A stretch of 5,148 nucleotides of DNA, taken from NCBI GenBank assembly GCA_020850375.1, contig JADZET010000449.1:1-5148 (forward strand), read 5' to 3'. This stretch comes from Phycisphaeraceae bacterium. GTDB taxonomy: Bacteria; Planctomycetota; Phycisphaerae; Phycisphaerales; Phycisphaeraceae. This document shows positions 1 to 5,148 of the stretch, in pieces. A model generated the notes under the pieces. It searched no databases. It had not been told where the DNA came from and saw only the letters and a program-made list of their open reading frames with translations. A program made the translations under genes and the position numbers. How positions within the stretch are numbered: the first letter of the stretch is position 1; the number at the start of each line of letters is the position of its first letter.

Positions 1-805
1 GCCCTCCCACTCCACACCCCTCGAGCTCACCTGGTCCCTCATCCCCACCGCCATCTTCCTGGCCATCTTCTACTACGGCTTCAAGGGCTTCATGGACCTC
101 GCCGCCCCCCCCGACTACGCCTACGAGATCAAGGTCGTCGCCTCCAAGTGGCGATGGGAGTTCGTCTACCCCAACCAGGCCGCCAGCGACACCCTCCACG
201 TCCCCAAGGACGTCCCCATCCGACTCCTGCTCCAGAGCGACGACGTCATCCACAGCCTCTACGTCCCGACCTTCCGCATCAAAAAAGACGCCGTCCCCAA
301 ACGACTCAACACCACCTGGTTCAAGGCCACCCAGACCGGCGAGTACGACCTCTTCTGCGCCGAGTACTGCGGCACCCGCCACTCCCAGATGCTCTCGAAG
401 GTCGTCGTCCAGGAGCCCGAGGCCTTTAACGCCTGGCTCGACAACGCCGCCAACTGGGTCGCCTCCGTCCCCCCCATCGAGGCCGGCGCCAAGCTCTACA
501 CCACCAAGGGCTGCTTCCAGTGCCACTCCACCGACGGACGCGCCGGCACCGGACCCTCCTTCAAGAACCTCTTCGGACACGACGTCGCACTCGTCGGCGG
601 CAAGTCCGTCCTCGCCGACGAGAACTACCTCCGCGACTCCATCCTCGACCCCGCCGGACAGGTCGTCGCCGGCTACGCCGCCGTCATGCCCACCTACCAG
701 GGACGACTCAAGGACGCCGAGCTCAACGGCCTGATCGAGTGGATCAAGTCCCTCAGCGACAAGGCCCCAGCCACCACCATCGAACTCCCGACCACCCATC
801 CATGA
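1..805 (+). CDS. coxB: Cytochrome c oxidase subunit II with C-terminal cytochrome c domain (5' end missing)
   Basis: This is the electron-entry subunit of a caa3-type oxidase. It is anchored in the inner membrane and faces the periplasm. The reading frame is open from base 2, so the start and first membrane helix lie outside the window; 267 residues are visible. The first 30 residues give the second membrane helix (LELTWSLIPTAIFLAIFYYG). Numbering from the Met at 92, the CuA cupredoxin domain carries H54 (VIHS), C89, E91, C93 (CAEYC), H97 and M100, so all expected CuA ligands are present. A class I heme-c domain follows, with C141-F-Q-C144-H145 and the probable axial Met199 in AAVMPTYQG. This fusion is the hallmark of caa3 enzymes (family knowledge). 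The gene ends at TGA 803-805, and coxA follows after a 97-nt structured gap. The internal ATG at 92 is only the first Met in view and not the true start, because the membrane helix precedes it in frame. Confidence 0.97.
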   Translation, partial: PSHSTPLELTWSLIPTAIFLAIFYYGFKGFMDLAAPPDYAYEIKVVASKWRWEFVYPNQAASDTLHVPKDVPIRLLLQSDDVIHSLYVPTFRIKKDAVPKRLNTTWFKATQTGEYDLFCAEYCGTRHSQMLSKVVVQEPEAFNAWLDNAANWVASVPPIEAGAKLYTTKGCFQCHSTDGRAGTGPSFKNLFGHDVALVGGKSVLADENYLRDSILDPAGQVVAGYAAVMPTYQGRLKDAELNGLIEWIKSLSDKAPATTIELPTTHP

Positions 806-818
806 CCTTCATCCGTCC

Positions 819-863
819 GAGCCGGGCTCTGTGAGCCCGGTCCGGGCACACCGTGCCCGGCTC
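819..863. repeat. Two tandem perfect hairpins nested in a larger inverted repeat (REP-like or attenuator)
   Basis: Hairpin A is CCGGGCTC (822-829), loop TGT, GAGCCCGG (833-840). Hairpin B is CCGGGCAC (842-849), loop ACC, GTGCCCGG (853-860). Both have perfect 8-bp stems and 3-nt loops, separated by one base. The outer arms GAGCCGGGC (819-827) and GCCCGGCTC (855-863) are also perfectly complementary, so the block can fold as two small hairpins or one long one. No T-run follows either arm, so a classical intrinsic terminator is unlikely. The block lies between coxB and coxA, where it could limit read-through, protect the coxB 3' end or mark an RNA processing site. It may equally be a dispersed REP-type element. 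The structure is seen directly; the role is inference. Confidence 0.75.
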
Positions 864-902
864 TGACTAAAACACTAAATCAATACCCGCCGAGAAACGC
901 CC

Positions 903-2666
903 ATGTCCGCCACCAATCCTCCCCTCGCCGCCCAGACCCACTCCGGCCACCCCGCCGCACCCGCCGGTGACAACTACCTCACCCACGGCCGCGGCATCCT
1001 CTCTTGGCTCCTGACCCTCGACCACAAACGCATCGCCATCATGTACATGGTCGGCATCCTCGTCTCCTACTTTCTCGGCGGCGTCTTCGCCCTGCTCCTG
1101 CGCACCGAGCTGATCCTCCCCTCACCCCAGTTCAGCTCCGACCCCGACACCGCCTGGCGCATCTACAACCACATGTTCACCCTCCACGGCGCCGTCATGG
1201 TCTTCCTCTTCATCATCCCCGCCATCCCCGCCATCTTCGGAAACTTCGTCCTGCCCATGATGCTCGGCGCCAAGGACGTCGCCTTCCCCAAGCTCAACCT
1301 CACCAGCCTCTACCTCTGGGCCATCGGCGCCGTCATCTTCATCTTCATCCTCCTCAAGGGCGTCCTCAACGTCATGTTCCCCGGACTCGTCGGCGTCTGG
1401 GGCGGCGGCGGGCTCGAGACCGGCTGGACCTTCTACACCCCCTACGCCACCACCACCGCCGATTCCGCCGTCGTCGAGGCCACCCTCGGCGCCTTCGTCA
1501 TCGGATTCTCATCCATCCTCACCGGCGTCAACTTCATCGCCTCCATCCACATGCTCCGCCCACCCGGCATGACCTGGTTCAAGATGCCCCTGCTCCTCTG
1601 GGCCCTCTACGCCACCAGCATCATCCAGATCCTCGCCACACCCGTCCTGGGCATCACCCTCCTGCTGCTCATGGCCGAACGCACCCTCGGCGTCGGCATC
1701 TTCGACCCCGGCCTCGGCGGCGACCCCATCCTCTACCAGCACTTCTTCTGGTTCTACTCCCACCCCGCCGTCTACATCATGATCCTCCCCGCCATGGGCG
1801 TCATCTCCGAACTCATCAGCACCTTCAGCCGCAAGCACATCTTCGGCTACGCCTTCATCGCCCTAAGCTCCCTCGCCATCGCCTTCCTCGGCTTCCTCGT
1901 CTGGGGACACCACATGTTCGTCAGCGGCCAAAGCCCCATGGCCAACGCCATCTTCAGCCTCCTGACCTTCTTCGTCGCCGTCCCCTCCGCCATCAAGACC
2001 TTCAACTGGGTCGCCACCATGTACAAGGGCAACATCCACCTCAACACCCCCATGCTCTACGCCCTGCAGATGATCTGCCTCTTCACCATCGGCGGACTGA
2101 CCGGACTCTTCCTCGGCTCACTCTCCACCGACGTCCACGTCCACGACACCTACTTCGTCGTCGCCCACTTCCACTACGTCATGATGGGCTCGGTCCTCTT
2201 CGCCTTCCTCGGCGGACTCTACTACTGGTGGCCCAAGTTCTTCGGCAAGATGTACGCCGAGAACCCCGCACGCATCGCCTCCTTCCTCGTCTTCATCGGC
2301 TTCAACCTCACCTTCTTCATCCAGTTCGTCGCCGGCACCCAGGGCATGCCCCGACGATACGCCTCCTACCCCGACCAGTACACCCTCTACCACCAGATCT
2401 CCACCGTCGGCGCCTACCTCATGGGCATCGGCATGTTCACCGTCGCCGCCAACCTTCTCCACTCGCTCCTCCGCGGCCCCAAGGCTCCTCCTAATCCCTG
2501 GGGCTCGAACTCCCTCGAGTGGCGCACCGCCTCACCGCCCCCCCACGACAACTTCGCCCACACCCCCACCGCCGGCGATCCCTACGACTACTCCGCCTGG
2601 CGCTACGCCTCACCCCGCGAAGGCTACGTCCGCGATCCCAACGCCGCCCCCACGCCTTCCCACTAA
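903..2666 (+). CDS. coxA: Cytochrome c oxidase subunit I, A2-type heme-copper oxidase
   Basis: This is the catalytic subunit, which reduces O2 to water at heme a3/CuB and pumps protons. It has 587 residues with about 12 membrane helices between residues 41 and 522. Visible ligands are H95 (TLHGAVM) and H424 for heme a, H422 for heme a3 (AHFHYV), and H287, H336 and H337 for CuB (SHPAVY, WGHHMF). Y291 is the expected His-Tyr cross-link partner. The K-channel is represented by S362 and K365 (PSAIKTFNW), and D-channel entry residues N114, D125 and N132 are kept. The D-channel glutamate of A1 enzymes is absent and replaced by YSHPAVY (285-291), the A2 signature. A roughly 65-residue polar tail follows the last helix and contains the NPW...LEW...PPP motif common in this family. 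ATG 903 is chosen because a normal polar N-terminus (about 40 residues) precedes helix 1. Only a weak GAG (892-894) lies upstream. The gap to coxC is 48 nt. Confidence 0.98.
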   Translation: MSATNPPLAAQTHSGHPAAPAGDNYLTHGRGILSWLLTLDHKRIAIMYMVGILVSYFLGGVFALLLRTELILPSPQFSSDPDTAWRIYNHMFTLHGAVMVFLFIIPAIPAIFGNFVLPMMLGAKDVAFPKLNLTSLYLWAIGAVIFIFILLKGVLNVMFPGLVGVWGGGGLETGWTFYTPYATTTADSAVVEATLGAFVIGFSSILTGVNFIASIHMLRPPGMTWFKMPLLLWALYATSIIQILATPVLGITLLLLMAERTLGVGIFDPGLGGDPILYQHFFWFYSHPAVYIMILPAMGVISELISTFSRKHIFGYAFIALSSLAIAFLGFLVWGHHMFVSGQSPMANAIFSLLTFFVAVPSAIKTFNWVATMYKGNIHLNTPMLYALQMICLFTIGGLTGLFLGSLSTDVHVHDTYFVVAHFHYVMMGSVLFAFLGGLYYWWPKFFGKMYAENPARIASFLVFIGFNLTFFIQFVAGTQGMPRRYASYPDQYTLYHQISTVGAYLMGIGMFTVAANLLHSLLRGPKAPPNPWGSNSLEWRTASPPPHDNFAHTPTAGDPYDYSAWRYASPREGYVRDPNAAPTPSH

Positions 2667-2714
2667 CCCGCATCCGCCCCCCCGGACCCCCCGGACCTTC
2701 CAGGGCCTTCACCT

Positions 2715-3722
2715 ATGACCCAAGCCACGCCCACCACCCAACACGACGAGCACGGCGGCCACGACCCCAACCTGGCGCATCATTTCGAAACCCCCAAGCA
2801 GCAGTTCGACTCCGCCAAGGTCGGCATGTGGGTCTTTCTCGCCACCGAGATCCTCATGTTCGGCGGACTCTTCTGCGCCTACGCCGTCTGGCGCTCCAAC
2901 CACCCCGACGTCTTCCTCTACGCCCACACCAAGCTCGACTGGCGACTCGGCGGCATCAACACCGTCCTCCTGATCGCCAGCTCCTTCACCATGGCCTGGG
3001 CCGTCCGCGCCGCCCAGCTCGCCCAGAAGAAGCTCATGGTCGCCCTCCTCGCCCTGACCATCGCCGGCGGCTGCGGCTTCCTCGTCGTCAAGACCATCGA
3101 ATACTCCGCCAAGTACCACCACGGCCTATGGGTCGGCCGCTGGAACCAGTACCACCCCAACTACCAGGGCCCCAAACACGAGCAGGGCGACGCACACGCC
3201 ACCGAAGGCGCCGTCCACGAGGGCGAAGCCGCCCCCGCCCCCGCCCCCGGAAGTGGCGCCGGTGATCCGAACGTTTCAGCCCCCGGCTCCGCCGGGGGGT
3301 ACGATCAATCTGCCCCCGCCCACGAAGACCCCGCCGCGCCCGAACACTCCCAAGTCACCCACGCCCCCGCCGGCCCTCAGGGCGTCGTCCCCGCCCTCGT
3401 CATGCCCCCCACAAGCGCCCAGGTCCACGCCGACCTCGCCGAAGCCTCTCACACCTCCCACTACAACCTCGCCTGGGAGGACCTTCCCCCCGCCGAGCAG
3501 GCCCGCACCCATCAGTTCTTCCAGATCTACTTCCTCATGACCGGCCTGCACACCTTCCACGTCATCGTCGGCCTAGGACTGCTCGTCTGGATCCTCCTCC
3601 GTGGAATCGCCGGCGCCTTCGCCAGCGCCTACTTCACCCCCGTCGATCTCGTCGGCCTCTACTGGCACCTCGTCGACCTCATCTGGATCTTCCTCTTCCC
3701 CCTGCTCTACCTCATCCACTAA
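2715..3722 (+). CDS. coxC: Cytochrome c oxidase subunit III with a large His/Ala/Pro-rich insertion
   Basis: This is a non-redox membrane subunit that packs against subunit I and, from family knowledge, supports stable turnover and proton uptake. It has 335 residues, whereas most bacterial subunit III proteins of this type are about 190-210. Five membrane helices are predicted at about 34-57, 78-100, 105-126, 265-292 and 312-333. Recognisable subunit III segments are [47 protein letters not shown] and [21 protein letters not shown]. The extra length lies between helices 3 and 4 (about residues 140-258) and is low-complexity, rich in H, A, P, E and G. Part of it (183-199) has unusual codons and a palindrome (separate entry). 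ATG 2715 gives a short His-rich N-terminus and has a weak AGGG at 2702-2705. The gene ends 16 nt before coxD, consistent with one operon. The family call is secure; the role of the insertion is unknown. Confidence 0.96.
   Translation: MTQATPTTQHDEHGGHDPNLAHHFETPKQQFDSAKVGMWVFLATEILMFGGLFCAYAVWRSNHPDVFLYAHTKLDWRLGGINTVLLIASSFTMAWAVRAAQLAQKKLMVALLALTIAGGCGFLVVKTIEYSAKYHHGLWVGRWNQYHPNYQGPKHEQGDAHATEGAVHEGEAAPAPAPGSGAGDPNVSAPGSAGGYDQSAPAHEDPAAPEHSQVTHAPAGPQGVVPALVMPPTSAQVHADLAEASHTSHYNLAWEDLPPAEQARTHQFFQIYFLMTGLHTFHVIVGLGLLVWILLRGIAGAFASAYFTPVDLVGLYWHLVDLIWIFLFPLLYLIH
3261..3311. repeat. Palindromic element inserted in frame within coxC
   Basis: The core is a perfect 8-bp stem, CCCCCGGC (3280-3287), loop TCC (3288-3290), GCCGGGGG (3291-3298). 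The surrounding codons for residues 183-199 ([17 protein letters not shown]) include GGT, GAT, CCG, GTT, TCA, GGG, GGG, GAT, CAA and TCT, in a gene where nearly all other codons end in C. The segment is about 51 nt, a multiple of three, and sits in the low-complexity linker between helices 3 and 4. GATC occurs on both sides of the stem (3264-3267 and 3303-3306). This resembles a short mobile palindromic element tolerated inside a protein, comparable in concept to Rickettsia palindromic elements. The hairpin and codon shift are seen directly; mobility is inferred. The exact borders are uncertain by several bases. Confidence 0.6.
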
Positions 3723-3727
3723 CCCCC

Positions 3728-3732
3728 GGAAG
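3728..3732 (+). promoter_or_regulatory. Ribosome-binding site of coxD
   Basis: GGAAG lies 6 nt upstream of ATG 3739, in the 16-nt gap after the coxC stop. It decides the start of coxD. The same frame is open back to an ATG at 3601, but that upstream part overlaps coxC in another frame and reads as a Ser/Pro-rich non-protein-like stretch. Confidence 0.7.
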
Positions 3733-3738
3733 TTATCC

Positions 3739-4110
3739 ATGATCGCTTCTGACCATGATCACCCCGACGCCCACCAGCCCCACGCCGTCCCCCTCGGCGT
3801 CCTCGCCGGCGTCTTCGCCGTCCTGATGCTCCTGACCTTCCTCACCGTCGCCGCCACCTGGGTCAACCTCGGCCAGTTCAACATCTGGATCGCCCTGGGC
3901 ATCGCCGTCGTCAAGGCCGTCCTCGTCGGCCTCTACTTCATGCACCTCCGATACGACAGCCCCTTCAACGGCCTGGTCCTCGCCATGGCCCTGATCTTCG
4001 TCGCCCTCCTCATCGGCGGCGCCCTGATCGACACCCACCAGTACCAGCCCAACGTCGACGCCGCCTACTCCCCCGACTCCCCTCGCCCCCCCATGATCGA
4101 CGTGCAGTAA
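3739..4110 (+). CDS. coxD: Cytochrome c oxidase subunit IV (prokaryotic type)
   Basis: This is a small accessory membrane subunit of the caa3 complex, of the prokaryotic COX4 family (CtaF/CoxD-like). It has no redox ligands; its family role is thought to be assembly or stability of the complex. The 123 residues form an N-terminal His/Asp-rich stretch (MIASDHDHPDAHQPH), then three membrane helices at about 18-40, 47-69 and 77-97. The family motif is in helix 2: VVKAVLVGLYFMHLRYDSP (58-74). The length of about 100-125 residues is normal. The start at ATG 3739 is supported by GGAAG six bases upstream and by the absence of overlap with coxC. The short C-terminal tail is Pro/Asp-rich. The next gene starts 23 nt downstream, so it is very probably co-transcribed. 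Confidence 0.95.
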   Translation: MIASDHDHPDAHQPHAVPLGVLAGVFAVLMLLTFLTVAATWVNLGQFNIWIALGIAVVKAVLVGLYFMHLRYDSPFNGLVLAMALIFVALLIGGALIDTHQYQPNVDAAYSPDSPRPPMIDVQ

Positions 4111-4122
4111 CCCGATCCCCTC

Positions 4123-4126
4123 GGAG
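4123..4126 (+). promoter_or_regulatory. Ribosome-binding site of the second subunit-III-like gene
   Basis: GGAG lies 7 nt before ATG 4134, in the 23-nt gap after the coxD stop. It supports ATG 4134 as the start and independent translation initiation within the operon transcript. Confidence 0.65.
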
Positions 4127-4133
4127 ACTGCCC

Positions 4134-4727
4134 ATGCAAGCCCCCCCTCAAGACACGAAATACCAGCCCACCCCCCCCAACACCGGTAAACTCGGCCTGC
4201 TCCTCTTCCTCGCCGCCCTGGCCATGCTCTTTATCGCCAGCCTCCTCGCCTACGCCCTGATCCGCTACACCGGCCAGAACGCTCCCCCCTCCGGCTCCAT
4301 CCACCTCCCCGGGGCCCTCTGGATCTCCACCATCGTCATCCTCGTCAGCTCCGTCACCATCCAGCACGCCCTCGCCTGCGTCGCCCACGAAAAACAGCTC
4401 CACTTCAAGCTCTCCATGACCGCCACCATCCTGCTCGCCACCCTCTTCCTCGCCGTCCAGGCACCCAGCCTCTACCTCCTGCTCCAGCGCCACCACGACC
4501 TCGCCGCCCAGAACATCCACCTCTACGGCCTGATCTTCATGCTCATCCTCCTCCACGCCCTGCACGTCCTCGGCGGCGTCATCCCCATGCTCATCACCTG
4601 GATCAAAGCCCTCCAAGGCCGCTACGACCATGAGCAGCACCGCCCCGTCGCTTATCTGACCATGTACTGGCACTTCCTCGACGCCGTCTGGCTCGTCATG
4701 TTCACGACGCTGCTCGTTCTGGCATAA
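4134..4727 (+). CDS. Second cytochrome c oxidase subunit III-like protein
   Basis: This is a membrane protein of the heme-copper oxidase subunit III family. It is predicted to be a further non-redox component of the caa3 complex. The 197 residues contain five helices at about 20-43, 60-82, 94-114, 129-155 and 173-196, the same number as CoxC. Family-typical segments are LHALHVLGGVIPMLITW (140-156) and YLTMYWHFLDAVWLVMF (174-190), aligning with CoxC's LHTFHVIVG and [14 protein letters not shown]. It lacks CoxC's long insertion and the conserved TEILMFGG segment of CoxC helix 1, so it is a diverged paralogue and not a simple duplicate. It is the last gene of the operon visible here, starting 23 nt after coxD. 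Similar tandem subunit III genes occur in other caa3 operons (family knowledge). Whether both proteins sit in one complex is not shown by sequence. No gene symbol is assigned because usage varies. Confidence 0.9.
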   Translation: MQAPPQDTKYQPTPPNTGKLGLLLFLAALAMLFIASLLAYALIRYTGQNAPPSGSIHLPGALWISTIVILVSSVTIQHALACVAHEKQLHFKLSMTATILLATLFLAVQAPSLYLLLQRHHDLAAQNIHLYGLIFMLILLHALHVLGGVIPMLITWIKALQGRYDHEQHRPVAYLTMYWHFLDAVWLVMFTTLLVLA

Positions 4728-4736
4728 GACAGGCCG

Positions 4737-4751
4737 ACTGCCACCGGCAGT
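4737..4751 (+). terminator. Possible terminator hairpin after the cox operon
   Basis: ACTGCC (4737-4742), loop ACC, GGCAGT (4746-4751) forms a perfect 6-bp stem 9 nt after the stop of the last cox gene. Its position suits transcript termination or 3'-end protection. No T-run follows, so it would not be a classical intrinsic terminator; the call rests on position and structure only. Confidence 0.35.
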
Positions 4752-4894
4752 GGCTGCCAACAAGCCGCGACCGTCAGGGAGCGGTGCCGCGATACGTCAG
4801 CAGCTTGGCTGACACCACGTTGCCCCGGCAAGCGCGGCCCACGGAGGATGACCCGTGGCAGTTAACCCGGCAATGGGAGCAGTCGAAGTGGGAT

Positions 4895-4912
4895 CGGCCC
4901 GTGAACGGGCCG
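4895..4912 (-). terminator. Possible terminator hairpin of the minus-strand gene
   Basis: CGGCCCGT (4895-4902) and ACGGGCCG (4905-4912) are perfect complements separated by GA, giving a 7-bp GC-rich stem with a 4-nt loop or an 8-bp stem with a 2-nt loop. Read on the - strand, it starts 21 nt after the probable stop codon at 4936-4934. There is no T-tract, so this is a positional inference. Confidence 0.35.
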
Positions 4913-4933
4913 CAGCTGACGGACGCCGCAAAG

Positions 4934-5148
4934 CTAGTGGACTGCAAGGCGATTGAAGATCAGGGCAGGGGCTGGGGAGGGGTCATCGAGGGGGCAGAAG
5001 GAGAACTCGAGTCGGTCGCCAGTCAGCTTGAGGGTGACGCTGACATGGCTGCTGTCGCCCGGGTCGTGGATATCTTCGTGCCACACGGCAGTGCCGACCA
5101 AGACATCGCCCATGCTCTGGGTCTGGACAAGCCGGAACTCCTGGACTA
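4934..5148 (-). CDS. Unrecognised protein, C-terminal part (5' end beyond window)
   Basis: On the - strand a frame is open from the window end (first full codon 5146-5144) to TAG at 4936-4934, giving 70 residues. I do not recognise the family. The residues alternate like beta strands, for example HVSVTLKLTGDRLEFSFC and ALIFNRLAVH at the end, with a Pro/Asp-rich turn (PLDDPSPAP) between. By my count about 80% of third positions are G or C, mostly C, with lower GC at first and second positions. This is the expected coding pattern for this genome, though weaker than the cox genes. The + strand is open in the same codon register, but there the skew becomes an abnormal excess of G at first positions, so I prefer the - strand. 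The gene would converge on the cox operon with a spacer of about 206 nt. Function is unknown, and coding on this strand is likely but not certain. Confidence 0.55.
   Translation of the reverse strand, partial: VQEFRLVQTQSMGDVLVGTAVWHEDIHDPGDSSHVSVTLKLTGDRLEFSFCPLDDPSPAPALIFNRLAVH

Larger units (their letters stand above)
4728..4933. other. Convergent intergenic spacer rich in small hairpins
   Basis: This is about 206 nt with no gene I can support. It lacks the C-ending codon pattern of the operon in the + strand frames. Perfect small dyads follow one another: 4737-4742/4746-4751, GTCAGC 4796-4801 with GCTGAC 4808-4813, TTGCC 4820-4824 with GGCAA 4827-4831, CCACGG 4839-4844 with CCGTGG 4853-4858, and 4895-4902/4905-4912. 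CCCGGCAA occurs twice (4824-4831, 4866-4873). It could hold terminators for both strands, a structured RNA, or gene remnants. Confidence 0.45.

Noticed and set aside
1004..2494. A 496-codon open frame on the + strand overlapping coxA
   Set aside because: It is a shadow of coxA: the product is almost entirely Arg, His, Pro and Leu, as expected when C-ending codons are read out of frame.
2677..2697. Overlapping CCCCCGGAC direct repeat (period 9) in the coxA-coxC gap
   Set aside because: It is only two short copies in a C-rich gap and is likely simple sequence drift.
3601..3738. An N-terminal extension of coxD to the ATG at 3601
   Set aside because: It overlaps coxC in another frame, is Ser/Pro-rich and unlike the family, and a good ribosome-binding site precedes ATG 3739.
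4065..4763. A 232-codon open frame on the - strand opposite the last cox gene
   Set aside because: The Glu/Asp/Gly/Val-rich composition is the antisense image of C-ending codons; the + strand gene has clear subunit III motifs and a ribosome-binding site.
4861..4867. GTTAACC as a possible integron attC half-site
   Set aside because: No matching inverse core site or attC-like long imperfect palindrome surrounds it.
4778..4961. A Cys/Ser-rich - strand open stretch (ending at the TGA just below 4780) that could be a frameshifted continuation of the minus-strand gene
   Set aside because: It would need a +1 shift past a normal stop, has no start, and its Ser/Cys/Gly/Arg make-up is typical of non-coding GC-rich sequence.
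4728..5148. A + strand gene in the frame open through 4728-5148
   Set aside because: It has no ATG until 5045 and no convincing start with a ribosome-binding site. The codon pattern (excess G at first positions) fits antisense of the - strand gene better. It is kept as an open question in the findings.

Overview
The window is dominated by a caa3-type (heme-copper, cytochrome c) oxidase operon on the + strand. It comes from a very GC-rich bacterium in which almost every codon ends in C. The gene order is coxB (subunit II fused to cytochrome c), coxA, coxC, coxD and a second subunit-III-like gene. Subunit I is of the A2 type (YSHPAVY). This order, the strong C3 bias, and short GC-rich palindromes between and inside genes suggest a Planctomycetota-like (perhaps Phycisphaerae) chromosome. 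That taxonomic placement is inference from style, not a database match.

Layout. Positions 1-805 hold the 3' part of coxB: the second membrane helix, the CuA domain and a C-terminal heme-c domain. Positions 806-902 are an intergenic gap with two back-to-back perfect hairpins nested in a longer dyad, followed by a short AT-rich patch. Positions 903-2666 are coxA. Positions 2715-3722 are coxC, enlarged by a roughly 120-residue His/Ala/Pro/Glu-rich insertion. Inside that insertion lies a short palindromic segment with alien codon use. Positions 3739-4110 are coxD, with its start set by a GGAAG ribosome-binding site. Positions 4134-4727 are the second subunit-III-like gene. Positions 4728-4933 are an apparent non-coding spacer with several hairpins. 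Positions 4934-5148 most likely hold the 3' end of an unrecognised gene on the - strand, convergent with the operon, although the + strand is also open there.

How the genes work together. CoxB takes electrons through its own heme c and the CuA centre. It passes them to heme a and the heme a3/CuB site in CoxA, where O2 is reduced to water and protons are pumped. CoxC, CoxD and the fifth protein are membrane partners without redox centres. The spacing of 16-48 nt from coxA to the last gene fits one transcript. The 97-nt structured gap after coxB is the only place in the operon where processing, attenuation or a secondary promoter looks plausible.

No wholly new multi-gene system is visible. The points most worth a second look are the palindromic element inserted in frame in coxC, the nested hairpins between coxB and coxA, and the unexplained 3' end of the window.
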